DNA of 43,075 bases from Pseudomonadales bacterium (GTDB lineage: Bacteria > Pseudomonadota > Gammaproteobacteria > Pseudomonadales > Azotimanducaceae). Location: NCBI GenBank assembly GCA_007131295.1, contig SLQW01000119.1, forward strand, positions 1 through 43,075, written 5' to 3'. Made by a program: the position numbers and the translations under genes. The notes under the pieces were generated by a model. That model saw nothing but the letters and a program-made list of their open reading frames with translations. It did no database searches and was not told where the DNA came from. The first letter of the stretch is position 1; each line of letters starts with the position of its first letter. This document shows, piece by piece, positions 1-6,877 of the stretch.

Positions 1-15
1 ACCGCTGCCACCGCG

Positions 16-561
16 TCAGTTTTCCAACCGCGGAAAGTGCTGCGCAATGTCGCTGCCCGTGAAGTCGGCGGCCCAGCCATCCGGGCTGGTGAAAATACGC
101 ACGGCGACGAAACTCGGGTTGGGGCCCATGTCGAACCAGTGGCGGGTCCCTGCAGGGACGCTGATGAGATCGCCCCGTTCGCACAGGACCTCGTAGACCT
201 TGCCGTCCACGTGCAGCGTGAAGAGCCCTGCGCCATCGACGAAGAAGCGCACCTCGTCCTCGGCATGGCGATGCTCTTCGAGAAACTTCGAGCGCATGGT
301 GGCCTTGTCTGGATGTTCCGGGTGGATGCTGACCACGTCGGCCGACTGATAGCCCCCCTCGGCCATCAATCGGTCGATCTCGGGCTGGTAGGCTTCGAGA
401 ACCCGTTCGGGCGCATCGCCGGCACGAATCTCATGCCGCGTGTCCCAGCGCTCAAAGCGCACACCGATGGCCGCCAGACCGGATGCCACGGCTTCGGGGT
501 CCTCCTGGGTCGAGAGCGGACGCTCTGGCGTGTCCGCCTCGAAGATGCGCAGTCGAGTCAT
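16..561 (-). CDS. mtnD: Acireductone dioxygenase
   Basis: Cytoplasmic cupin metalloenzyme of the methionine salvage pathway. It oxidises acireductone (1,2-dihydroxy-3-keto-5-methylthiopentene) to formate and 4-methylthio-2-oxobutyrate with Fe(II), or runs an off-pathway reaction with Ni(II). The 181-residue protein has the family's usual length. The cupin metal site is visible as EEHRHAEDE, giving H97, H99 and E103, with H141 in PAGTRHWFD as the fourth ligand. The start codon overlaps the end of mtnB by four bases (ATGA), so the two are almost certainly translationally coupled. The product, a 2-oxo acid, is the substrate expected for the aminotransferase encoded about 6 kb away in this window. 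No MtnC (enolase-phosphatase) lies between B and D; it may follow beyond the left edge, which cannot be seen. Confidence 0.95.
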   Translation of the reverse strand: MTRLRIFEADTPERPLSTQEDPEAVASGLAAIGVRFERWDTRHEIRAGDAPERVLEAYQPEIDRLMAEGGYQSADVVSIHPEHPDKATMRSKFLEEHRHAEDEVRFFVDGAGLFTLHVDGKVYEVLCERGDLISVPAGTRHWFDMGPNPSFVAVRIFTSPDGWAADFTGSDIAQHFPRLEN

Positions 562-1247
562 GACGGTTCTCCTTGAGGGTGCGAGTGAATCCGGCCCCCG
601 AGCCGGGCCAGCTCCAGCTCGATGCCGAGCAGGTAGTCGAGCGCTTCCAGGTGACGCAGCGCTGCGGCCAGATCCGCCCCCCAGGCGTACACGCCATGGT
701 CGCGAATCAGATAGGCCCAGCAGATGCCGGCAGTCGCTTCGAGGCGGCGATCCGCCTCGCGAGCGAGGGCGGCGATGTCCTGGCTGTTGCCGATGATCGG
801 AATGTCCAAGGCCGTGTCGTGAGTGGCGACCCCGGTAAAGGCCTTGAGCAACTCGTATCCCGCGAGCCGGATCCGCTCAGCCTCAGGCTGCAGCCGGGTG
901 GTGAGCACCGCGTTCGGCGCGTGGGTGTGTAGGACCGCCCCGATCCCATGGTCGCGCCGATACAGCGCCAGATGCAGGCCGGCTTCTGCCGATGGCTGCG
1001 CGTCTCCATGGTCGCCCGCAGGCTTGCCAGCAAGATCGACGACCATGAGGTCATCGGCGGTCAGCCGGGTCTTGTCGCGGCCCGAGATAGTCACGGCGCA
1101 GTGATCGGCGTCCAGGCGTACCGAAAAGTTACTGCTGGTCGCCGGTGTCCAGCCGCGCTGTCCGAACAGCCGGGCAATGCCGCCAAGCTCTTCGGCAAGC
1201 TGTTCGAAGCGGCCGCTGCGCTCGCTTGGTCCGTGGGCGAGGTTCAT
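558..1247 (-). CDS. mtnB: Methylthioribulose-1-phosphate dehydratase
   Basis: Class II aldolase/adducin-fold zinc enzyme that dehydrates 5-methylthioribulose 1-phosphate to 2,3-diketo-5-methylthiopentyl 1-phosphate in methionine salvage. In 229 residues it shows the MtnB pattern: ATSSNFSVR near 36-44 (phosphate loop), SGRDK near 55-59, SAEAGLH with E88, the zinc pair H107 and H109 in LHTHAPNAV, and a third histidine H184 in RDHGVYAWG. The start has a GAGG-type ribosome binding site a few bases upstream. It is the first gene of a leftward mtnB-mtnD pair with a 4-base overlap. mtnA and mtnC are not in the window. Upstream lies a gap of about 340 bp holding an 11-bp minisatellite, which separates it from the divergent SapC gene. 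Confidence 0.94.
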   Translation of the reverse strand: MNLAHGPSERSGRFEQLAEELGGIARLFGQRGWTPATSSNFSVRLDADHCAVTISGRDKTRLTADDLMVVDLAGKPAGDHGDAQPSAEAGLHLALYRRDHGIGAVLHTHAPNAVLTTRLQPEAERIRLAGYELLKAFTGVATHDTALDIPIIGNSQDIAALAREADRRLEATAGICWAYLIRDHGVYAWGADLAAALRHLEALDYLLGIELELARLGGRIHSHPQGEPS

Positions 1248-1589
1248 CGCCTCAAGGCTCCAGAAGGCCGATGGAAAATGGGAGCGAATTCTACCACGGC
1301 ACTCGCGCAGGATTCCGGAGACGGCCCCGGTTGCTGGCGTCCGCGCCGGCTATGATGCGTCGGCACGCCACCGTACCTGCGCTGCCCCCGCGCTGCCCCC
1401 GCGCTGCCCTCGTGCTGCGCCCGCGCTACCCCCGTGCTGCGCCCGCGCTACCCCCGTGCTGCGCCCGTGCTGCGCCCGCGCTGCCCCCGCGCTGGACTTC
1501 GGTCGTGACCACCCGGACAATTCGCGCCCCAAAGGGAAGGCTCGGGCCGTTTGGCACCCCGACCTCTCAGTCGAAGTCCGGAGGACGGG
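1248..1589. other. Divergent intergenic region between mtnB and sapC
   Basis: This 342-bp gap separates mtnB (leftward) from the SapC-family gene (rightward), so it should hold both promoters. About a third of it is an 11-bp tandem repeat, listed separately. I could not pick out a convincing pair of -35/-10 boxes in the remainder. The long open frames that cross it on both strands are produced by the GC-rich repeat and show no protein family signature. Confidence 0.7.
1379..1495. repeat. 11-bp minisatellite, about 10.6 copies
   Basis: Ten complete 11-base units plus a 7-base partial unit follow each other without a gap. The unit alternates between GCGCTGCCCCC, GTGCTGCGCCC and GCGCTACCCCC forms, so it is a degenerate tandem repeat with a strictly kept period. 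The period is not a multiple of three, which argues against a coding repeat. It is close to one turn of B-DNA and the strand is strongly C-rich/G-poor in runs. It ends about 95 bp before the SapC start codon. Confidence 0.93.
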
Positions 1590-2357
1590 ATGTTCAAGAA
1601 TCTGGTTCCGATCAACAAGGAACAGCACGGCAAGAAGCGCCTGAAGCCGATCTCGAGCTTCGAGTTCGCCTCGGATTTCCACATTGCGTCCGTGATGGTG
1701 CACGAGTTCGCGCGGGCTTCTGCGGTTTTTCCCATCGTCTTCCTGGAGGATAAGGAGAAGGACGAGTTCCGTCCTGTCGCCATGCTCGGACTCGAGCCCG
1801 GTGAGAACCTGTTCGTAACCAGCGAAGGCCAATGGGAGGGTAACTACGTTCCGGCCATCATCCGCCGTTACCCGTTCGCCCTGGCCAGCGTTGGCGAGGA
1901 AGGCCAGTTCACCGTGTGCATCGACGAAGCGAGTCCCGTTGTGAGCGACGAGGAGGGCGTGCCCCTGTTCACGGAGGAGGGCGAGCCATCCGAGGCGTTG
2001 GAGAGCGCGCGCAAGTTTCTCGGTGAGCTGCAGCAGATGGACGCACTCACCACCAACGTCTGCAAGTATCTGGCGGAACACAACATGTTCACGCCCTTTA
2101 ATGCCCGGGTCAGGCACAAGGATCAGGTGCGCAATATCGCCGGCTGCTACGTGGTGAACGAGGAGCGCCTGTACAACGTCTCCGACGAACGTTTCCTGGA
2201 AATGCGCGATCGGCGCTACTTGCCGATGATCTACGCCCACCTCGCTTCACTGTCGCAGATCGAGCGGCTCCTGAAACTGCGTGAGCAGCGTAATGGCGGA
2301 GCCAGCGCGCCCGCGGCAGCGAGCGCAGCGGCGAGCAACGATCCCGCGGCCTCGTGA
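1590..2357 (+). CDS. SapC family protein
   Basis: A 255-residue soluble protein of the SapC family, named after a Campylobacter S-layer locus protein but of unknown biochemical role in most proteobacteria. Family features visible are the N-terminal MFKNLVPINKEQH segment, the central FVTSEGQWEGNYVPAIIRRYPF segment region and the EEGEPSEAL region, ending in an Ala/Ser-rich tail after residue 235. No signal peptide or membrane segment is seen. I chose the ATG preceded by the purine-rich GGAGGACGGG; an in-frame ATG 39 bases upstream has no such site. The stop codon overlaps the GTG start of the exonuclease gene (GTGA), so the two are coupled. The function is not deducible from the sequence. Confidence 0.88.
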   Translation: MFKNLVPINKEQHGKKRLKPISSFEFASDFHIASVMVHEFARASAVFPIVFLEDKEKDEFRPVAMLGLEPGENLFVTSEGQWEGNYVPAIIRRYPFALASVGEEGQFTVCIDEASPVVSDEEGVPLFTEEGEPSEALESARKFLGELQQMDALTTNVCKYLAEHNMFTPFNARVRHKDQVRNIAGCYVVNEERLYNVSDERFLEMRDRRYLPMIYAHLASLSQIERLLKLREQRNGGASAPAAASAAASNDPAAS

Positions 2358-2866
2358 CCACGGTTGGGTTTCGCTTCGCCGTACCGATCACCATCGACGT
2401 CGAGGCATCCGGCTTCGGGCGCGGAAGCTATCCCATCGAGGTCGGGCTCGCGTTCTCCGACGAGGAAACGGAGAGCCACCTGATCCGGCCCGCGGCCGGC
2501 TGGGACCATTGGGACCCGGCGGCGGAAGCGGTACATGGAATCAGTCGGGAGCAGCTGTTTCGGGAAGGTGCCTCGGTGGTTGAGGTGGCAGCCCTGCTGA
2601 ATGCACGACTGGCCGGTAATCGCGTCTACAGCGACGCCTGGAGCTTCGATACCTCCTGGGTCGCGCGCCTGTTCGATGCGGCTGGCTTCAGCCAGCATTT
2701 CCGCATCGATACGATCCGCAGTCTGCTCAGTGAAGACGAGGTCATGTGCTGGCAGGAAGCGCGTCGGCAGGTGGAGGCGGAGACGGGCGGTATCCGCCAT
2801 CGGGCGGCAAGCGATGCGCGGCTGCTCCAGCGAACGATCCTCCGCGCCCGCGAATTGGCCCGTTAG
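2354..2866 (+). CDS. DEDDh-family 3'-5' exonuclease-like protein
   Basis: A 170-residue protein with the DnaQ-like RNase H fold exonuclease signature. Exo I is IDVEASG (D15, E17), the Exo II aspartate is probably D99 in SFDTSW, and Exo III is HRAASDA (H149, D154), the HxxxxD arrangement of the DEDDh group. These four acidic residues bind two metal ions that hydrolyse 3'-terminal nucleotides of DNA or RNA. There is no polymerase or extra domain, so it resembles stand-alone ExoX/oligoribonuclease-sized proteins, but the exact substrate cannot be told. Translation begins at a GTG that overlaps the sapC stop (GTGA). It is followed within ten bases by the 75-bp repeat array. Confidence 0.85.
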   Translation: MTTVGFRFAVPITIDVEASGFGRGSYPIEVGLAFSDEETESHLIRPAAGWDHWDPAAEAVHGISREQLFREGASVVEVAALLNARLAGNRVYSDAWSFDTSWVARLFDAAGFSQHFRIDTIRSLLSEDEVMCWQEARRQVEAETGGIRHRAASDARLLQRTILRARELAR

Positions 2867-2875
2867 CAAGTTCGT

Positions 2876-3120
2876 GCGCTGCTTCGCAGCGCATCGGGGA
2901 CTCGTCTTTGTTCGAGACCCGCCTTGTTCGTGGTTGCAGACTTCGTTCGGGCGCTGCTTTGCAGCGCATCGCGGTTTTGTCTTCGTTCGGTCCTTGCTTC
3001 GTTCGAAGTGGCTGCCTTCGTTCGGGCGCTGCTTCGCAGCGCATCGGGGTTTCGTCTTCGTTCGGTCCCCGCTTCGTTCGAATTGGCTGCCTTCGTTCGG
3101 GCGCTGCTTCGCAGCGCATC
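2876..3120 (+). repeat. 75-bp tandem array with hairpin core (3.3 units)
   Basis: Three complete units start at 2876, 2951 and 3026, and a fourth begins at 3101 and breaks off after about 20 bases. The spacing is exactly 75 each time. Every unit opens with the inverted repeat GCGCTGC-TTC-GCAGCGC (7-bp stem, 3-base loop; the second copy has TTT in the loop). The rest is built from repeated TTCGTTCG words. By eye, units two and three differ at about 6 of 75 positions and unit one at about 14, so unit one is the oldest or most decayed. The array begins just after the exonuclease stop. Confidence 0.92.
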
Positions 3121-3257
3121 GGAGCGCCTCCCTTCGGGAGGCACTCCTTCCCACACACTTTTGGGCTTGGCATGCGCTCGGGCGCAGCTCGAGATTGTGG
3201 GAAGTCGTGTCGCGCCGCAGGCGCGGCGCGACGATCGGCGGCGCAGCCGCCGCTGCC
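3120..3257 (+). repeat. REP-like dispersed element, two partial copies
   Basis: Two modules recur on the opposite strand at 34066-34192. Module B (3120-3156) runs CGGAGCGCC, a hairpin (GCCTCCC-TTC-GGGAGGC), then ACTCCTTCCCACA. Module A (3196-3257) begins TGTGGGAAGTCGTG and contains two hairpins, one of them CGGCGGC-GCA-GCCGCCG. In the other locus the order is A then B within one element, so here the right end of one copy is followed by the left end of another, 39 bp apart. The last module reaches to within a base of the ahcY stop codon. Confidence 0.85.
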
Positions 3258-3258
3258 G

Positions 3259-4626
3259 TCAGTACTTGTAGCTGTCCTGCTTGTACGGCCCTTCCTTGGG
3301 AACATGGATGTACTTCGCCTGTACATCTGTCAGCTGGGTCAGCACGCCACCGAAGCCCTGCACCATGTAACGGGCCACTTCTTCGTCGAGATGCTTCGGC
3401 AGCACCTCCACCGACACCGGTGGCCGCTGGTTCGGATCCTGCTCCGCCCAGCGATTCTCGAAGAGGTGAATCTGCGCCAGCACCTGGTTGGCGAAGGAGC
3501 CGTCCATCACCCGCGATGGATGGCCCATGGCGTTGCCGAGATTCACCAGTCGGCCTTCCGAGAGGAGGATGATGAAGTCGGCGGGATCGTCGCTGCGGAA
3601 AATGCGATGCACCTGCGGTTTCACTTCCTCCCAGCGCCAGTGCTTGCGCATGAAGGCGGTGTCGATCTCGTTGTCGAAATGGCCGATGTTGCAGACCACC
3701 GCTCCGGCCTTCACGGTTGCGAGCATGTGCTCATCGCAGACGTTGCTGTTGCCGGTGCAGGTGACGATGAGATCGGTGTTCGCCAGCAGCGCCGCATCGA
3801 TGTCCTCGGCACGGCCGGTGTTGCGGCCCTGCTTGTACGGTGAAACAACCTCGTAGCCGTCCATGCAGGCCTGCATCGCGCAGATCGGATCGATCTCCGT
3901 GACCCTGACCACCATGTTCTCCGCCCGCAGGGATTGGGCGGAACCCTTACCCACGTCGCCGTAGCCGATCACCAGCGCCTTCTTGCCCATCAGCAGCATG
4001 TCGGTGCCGCGCTTGATGGCGTCGTTGAGGCTGTGGCGGCAGCCGTAGCGGTTGTCGTTCTTGGACTTGGTGACGGCGTCGTTGACGTTGATGGCCGGCA
4101 CTTTGAGCGTTCCTTCCTGGATCATCTCGTAGAGGCGATGGACGCCTGTGGTCGTCTCCTCGCTGATGCCGTGAATGTGCTCGAGCATCTGTGGATACTT
4201 CTGATGGATGACCTCCGTGAGATCACCGCCGTCATCTAGCAGCAGATTGGCATTCCAGGGCTCGCCGTCCTTGAGAATGGTCTGCTCGATGCACCACCAG
4301 TACTCCTCTTCGGTCTCGCCCTTCCAGGCGAACACCGGAATACCCGCTTTCGCCATGGCCGCAGCCGCATGGTCCTGGGTGGAGAAGATGTTGCAGGAGG
4401 ACCAGCGCACTTCCGCGCCCAACTCGACCAGGGTCTCGATCAGAACGGCTGTCTGCACGGTCATGTGGATGCAGCCGATGATCCTGGCGCCGGCGAGCGG
4501 CTGCTCGGGTGCATAGCGGCGCCGGAGCGTCATCAGGGCCGGCATTTCGGCTTCTGCCATCTCGATTTCACGACGACCGAATTCGGCCTGGCTGATGTCG
4601 GCGACCTTGTAGTCGGGGGTGCTCAT
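3259..4626 (-). CDS. ahcY: S-adenosylhomocysteine hydrolase
   Basis: NAD-dependent cytoplasmic enzyme that reversibly splits S-adenosylhomocysteine into adenosine and homocysteine, removing the product that inhibits methyltransferases. The 455-residue protein has the full family length. Visible landmarks are [15 protein letters not shown] near 76-90, the substrate region around [16 protein letters not shown] (181-195), the Rossmann dinucleotide loop GYGDVGKG (221-228), HFDNEID, and the C-terminal Lys-Tyr pair (SYKY) that reaches into the neighbouring subunit's NAD site. A GAGGAG ribosome binding site precedes the ATG. It lies 21 bp downstream of sahR on the same strand, so both are very likely one transcript controlled by the palindrome upstream of sahR. 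Confidence 0.97.
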   Translation of the reverse strand: MSTPDYKVADISQAEFGRREIEMAEAEMPALMTLRRRYAPEQPLAGARIIGCIHMTVQTAVLIETLVELGAEVRWSSCNIFSTQDHAAAAMAKAGIPVFAWKGETEEEYWWCIEQTILKDGEPWNANLLLDDGGDLTEVIHQKYPQMLEHIHGISEETTTGVHRLYEMIQEGTLKVPAINVNDAVTKSKNDNRYGCRHSLNDAIKRGTDMLLMGKKALVIGYGDVGKGSAQSLRAENMVVRVTEIDPICAMQACMDGYEVVSPYKQGRNTGRAEDIDAALLANTDLIVTCTGNSNVCDEHMLATVKAGAVVCNIGHFDNEIDTAFMRKHWRWEEVKPQVHRIFRSDDPADFIILLSEGRLVNLGNAMGHPSRVMDGSFANQVLAQIHLFENRWAEQDPNQRPPVSVEVLPKHLDEEVARYMVQGFGGVLTQLTDVQAKYIHVPKEGPYKQDSYKY

Positions 4627-4647
4627 GGAAACGCTCCTCGAATGCCT

Positions 4648-5649
4648 TCAGGCGGTTGCGGTGGATGCGGTCAAGGTGAAGCGGCGCAGCTGAATACGAA
4701 AGCCGTTGCGCTGGGCGAGAAACTGTCGGCCGGCATCGGCGAAGCCGGCGGCTGCCGCCCAGCTGCCGAGCTGCTCAGGGTCGAACCCGCGCCAGACGTC
4801 GCCGCAGGCCTCTATCACCCAATCCTGGAGGTGGGGACACAGTTCGGCGATGAGCAGCGTTCCGCCCGGCGTGAGCAGGGGGGCGCAGCGGCCGAGCAGG
4901 GCAGCCGGATCCGGTGCGTGATGCAGAACCATGGCGCAGACGATGACGTCGAAGGGTTCGGCGAGAGAGGCATCGCGCAGCCTGGCGCCTGGGGCCGGCA
5001 ATTCGCCACCCAGCAGCGTGACGTTGTCGAGTTCCGCGCTGCGGCAGAGTTCCCGTGCTCGTTCGAGCATGCTCGGCGCACTGTCCAGCGCGACGACCGA
5101 GTCGAAGCGGTCGGCCAGCACGGGCAGAAACTCACCGGGACCAGGGCCGATCTCCAAGGCGCGGCCGCCGCGCTCCGGGAGTAGCGTCGCCAGTACCGGC
5201 AGGTAGTGCTCGGGGGCGGCGATGAGGTCACGACGGTGGTCGAAAGCATCGGCGTGGCGGGCGAAGAATGCCCGGCTGCGCTCGGCTCGGGCTTGGAAAA
5301 CGGCACTTCGCCCGGCGGCTAACGCCCCCGGAAGCGGTTGTGCATCCAGCGTGGTGAGCAGCGCGATCTCCACGTCCTGCTTGGCTGTCGGCAGCGCGCG
5401 GCGATAGAACGTATGTGTCCCGTCCCGGTGAGCTTCGAGCAACCCGGCGTCACTCAGCAATTTCAAATGATGGCTGAGATTGGGCTGGCCGATGTCGAGA
5501 ATCCTGCACAGCTCCTGCACTGCGAAGGCATCTTCCGCAAGCAGCCTCAGGATGGCGAGCCGCAGGGGGTCGGCGCAGGCTCGCAGATGCTGCAGCAGCT
5601 CTGGGGCAACGCCGCGTTCGGGCTGGGCGGTTTCCGCCTTGGGTGGCAT
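4648..5649 (-). CDS. sahR: ArsR-family SAM-cycle regulator with methylase-like sensor domain
   Basis: A 333-residue two-domain protein. Residues about 15-90 form an ArsR-type winged helix-turn-helix (DPLRLAILRLLAED, then QPNLSHHLKLLSDAGLL). Residues about 120-320 form a class I SAM-dependent methyltransferase-like domain with motif I ALEIGPGPGEF (164-174) and a VVALDSAP acidic loop. Novichkov and colleagues described SahR as a proteobacterial ArsR-family repressor whose methylase-like domain binds SAH and which controls ahcY and other SAM-cycle genes. The fusion and the position directly upstream of ahcY fit that description well. No metal-binding cysteine pair typical of ArsR/SmtB metal sensors is seen in the recognition region. 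A 26-bp perfect palindrome 60 bp before its start is the likely operator, implying autoregulation. True enzymatic methyltransferase activity cannot be excluded. Confidence 0.88.
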   Translation of the reverse strand: MPPKAETAQPERGVAPELLQHLRACADPLRLAILRLLAEDAFAVQELCRILDIGQPNLSHHLKLLSDAGLLEAHRDGTHTFYRRALPTAKQDVEIALLTTLDAQPLPGALAAGRSAVFQARAERSRAFFARHADAFDHRRDLIAAPEHYLPVLATLLPERGGRALEIGPGPGEFLPVLADRFDSVVALDSAPSMLERARELCRSAELDNVTLLGGELPAPGARLRDASLAEPFDVIVCAMVLHHAPDPAALLGRCAPLLTPGGTLLIAELCPHLQDWVIEACGDVWRGFDPEQLGSWAAAAGFADAGRQFLAQRNGFRIQLRRFTLTASTATA

Positions 5650-5709
5650 TTGGCGATGCTCTCACAGCGACGGCGGCGGATTGTCCCAGGCGCCGCAGCG
5701 AGAGACAAG

Positions 5710-5735
5710 TAACCATCAAAATATTTTGATGGTTA
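5710..5735. promoter_or_regulatory. Perfect 26-bp palindrome, probable SahR operator
   Basis: The half-site TAACCATCAAAAT is followed directly by its exact reverse complement, giving a 26-base palindrome without a single mismatch. It is strikingly AT-rich against the GC-rich background. It lies between the divergent sahR-ahcY operon and the MDR reductase gene, 60 bp from the sahR start and about 97 bp from the other. The position, symmetry and ATCAA...TTGAT core suit an ArsR-family dimer. Identification as the SahR site is inference. Confidence 0.8.
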
Positions 5736-5832
5736 ACTTGGGTGCGGATGCTCCCCTGGAGCAAAGCCGCTAAGCTTGCGCTGCGCGCGAGCCGCGCCAT
5801 CAGCAACCGATAGGCCATGCCGAGGAGCCTTC

Positions 5833-6864
5833 ATGGGAGAGACCGTCAGCCACGCCTGGGTCCTGAAGCGGCGTCCGCAGGGGCGCATCAGTCGGGAAGA
5901 TTACGAGTGGGTCGAGACTCGCTTGTCGGAACCGGGTCCCGACCAGGTCCTGGTGCGAACCATCTACCTTTCCCTCGATCCCACGAATCGGATCTGGGCC
6001 AGCGACATGGACCAGTACATGCCGCCCGTGGAGCTCGGCGAGGTGATGCGCGGCGGTACCCTCGGCGTAGTGGAGGCGAGTGGCCATGCCGACTTTTCGC
6101 CCGGGGACATCGTTCAGGGCATCTGGGGCTGGCAGTCCCACTATCTGGCGGAAGGTGGTGACGGTCTGACGAAAATGCCGGTCATGCCTGGTGTACCGCT
6201 CGATGCCTACATGAGCGTACTCGGCGCCACCGGCATGACCGCCTACTTCGGCTTTCTGGATATCGGCAAGCCGCAGCCGGGAGAGACCGTCGTGGTGTCG
6301 GCGGCGGCCGGTGCCGTCGGTTCCATCGTCGGTCAGATCGCGAAGATCCAGGGCTGCCGTGCGGTGGGTATCGCCGGGTCCGACGACAAGTGCCGGCATC
6401 TGATCGACGACCTCGGCTTCGATGCCGCGATCAACTACAAGACGGCTGATCTCGATGCGTCTCTGGCAGAAGCTTGTCCGGACGGCGTCGACATCTACTT
6501 CGAGAACACGGGCGGGTCCATTACCGATGCCGTGTTCAAGCGCCTGAACCTGCACGCCCGGGTACCACTTTGCGGACTCATCAGTCACTACAACGAGTTT
6601 GATGGTGTCACCGGCGTTCGTGGCCCCAACAACTACCAGCAGGTGCTGATGAAGCGGGTGCTGATCAAGGGCTTCATCATCATCGACTACTTCCCCCAGT
6701 TCCCGCAGGGCATAGGCGAGATGGCGGGCTGGTTGGCCGAGGGCCGCATCAAGTACCGCACCGACATCGTCGACGGTCTCGAAAACGCGGTGGAGGCTGT
6801 GAATCGCCTCTTCGACGGTGCCAACACCGGCAAGCTTCTCGTACGCTGCTCGGCGGAACCTTGA
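5833..6864 (+). CDS. NADPH-dependent MDR-family oxidoreductase (CurA/leukotriene B4 dehydrogenase-like)
   Basis: Zinc-free medium-chain dehydrogenase/reductase of the group that includes E. coli curcumin reductase CurA and mammalian prostaglandin/alkenal reductases, which reduce the C=C bond of alpha,beta-unsaturated ketones and aldehydes using NADPH. The 343 residues show the family hallmarks YLSLDPTNRIW (45-55), GATGMTAYFGFLDIGKP (131-147) and the dinucleotide-binding AAGAVGS (158-164). The GHE zinc motif of alcohol dehydrogenases is absent. I start at the ATG preceded by GAGGAGCC; the upstream in-frame ATG gives an extension without similarity. It is divergent from sahR and shares its control region, so it might be under SahR control, though its link with the methyl cycle is not obvious. 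The methionine aminotransferase follows 13 bp later. Confidence 0.9.
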   Translation: MGETVSHAWVLKRRPQGRISREDYEWVETRLSEPGPDQVLVRTIYLSLDPTNRIWASDMDQYMPPVELGEVMRGGTLGVVEASGHADFSPGDIVQGIWGWQSHYLAEGGDGLTKMPVMPGVPLDAYMSVLGATGMTAYFGFLDIGKPQPGETVVVSAAAGAVGSIVGQIAKIQGCRAVGIAGSDDKCRHLIDDLGFDAAINYKTADLDASLAEACPDGVDIYFENTGGSITDAVFKRLNLHARVPLCGLISHYNEFDGVTGVRGPNNYQQVLMKRVLIKGFIIIDYFPQFPQGIGEMAGWLAEGRIKYRTDIVDGLENAVEAVNRLFDGANTGKLLVRCSAEP

Positions 6865-6877
6865 GTTCGAGGCGGGA

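Larger units (their letters stand above)
2867..3258. other. Repeat-filled convergent intergenic region
   Basis: This gap of about 390 bp lies between the stop of the exonuclease gene and the stop of the convergent ahcY gene. It is almost wholly made of repeats: the 75-bp tandem array and two pieces of a REP-like element (separate entries). Hairpins in it could terminate transcription from either side. No T-run typical of an intrinsic terminator follows them. The long open frames here follow the 75-base (25-codon) period and are not believable genes. Confidence 0.8.

Noticed and set aside
1145-2240. Open frames crossing the 11-bp minisatellite on both strands
   Set aside because: They arise from stop-free GC-rich repeats and overlap SapC and MtnB, which are well supported.
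2876-3120. CRISPR array
   Set aside because: The whole 75-base unit is repeated and drifts gradually; there are no distinct unique spacers and no cas genes nearby.
2231-3326. Minus- and plus-strand open frames with 25-residue repeats over the tandem array
   Set aside because: The 75-base period is 25 codons, so every frame repeats without stops. The sequence is composed of Arg, Pro and Ala-type low-complexity peptide and has no ribosome binding site or homology.
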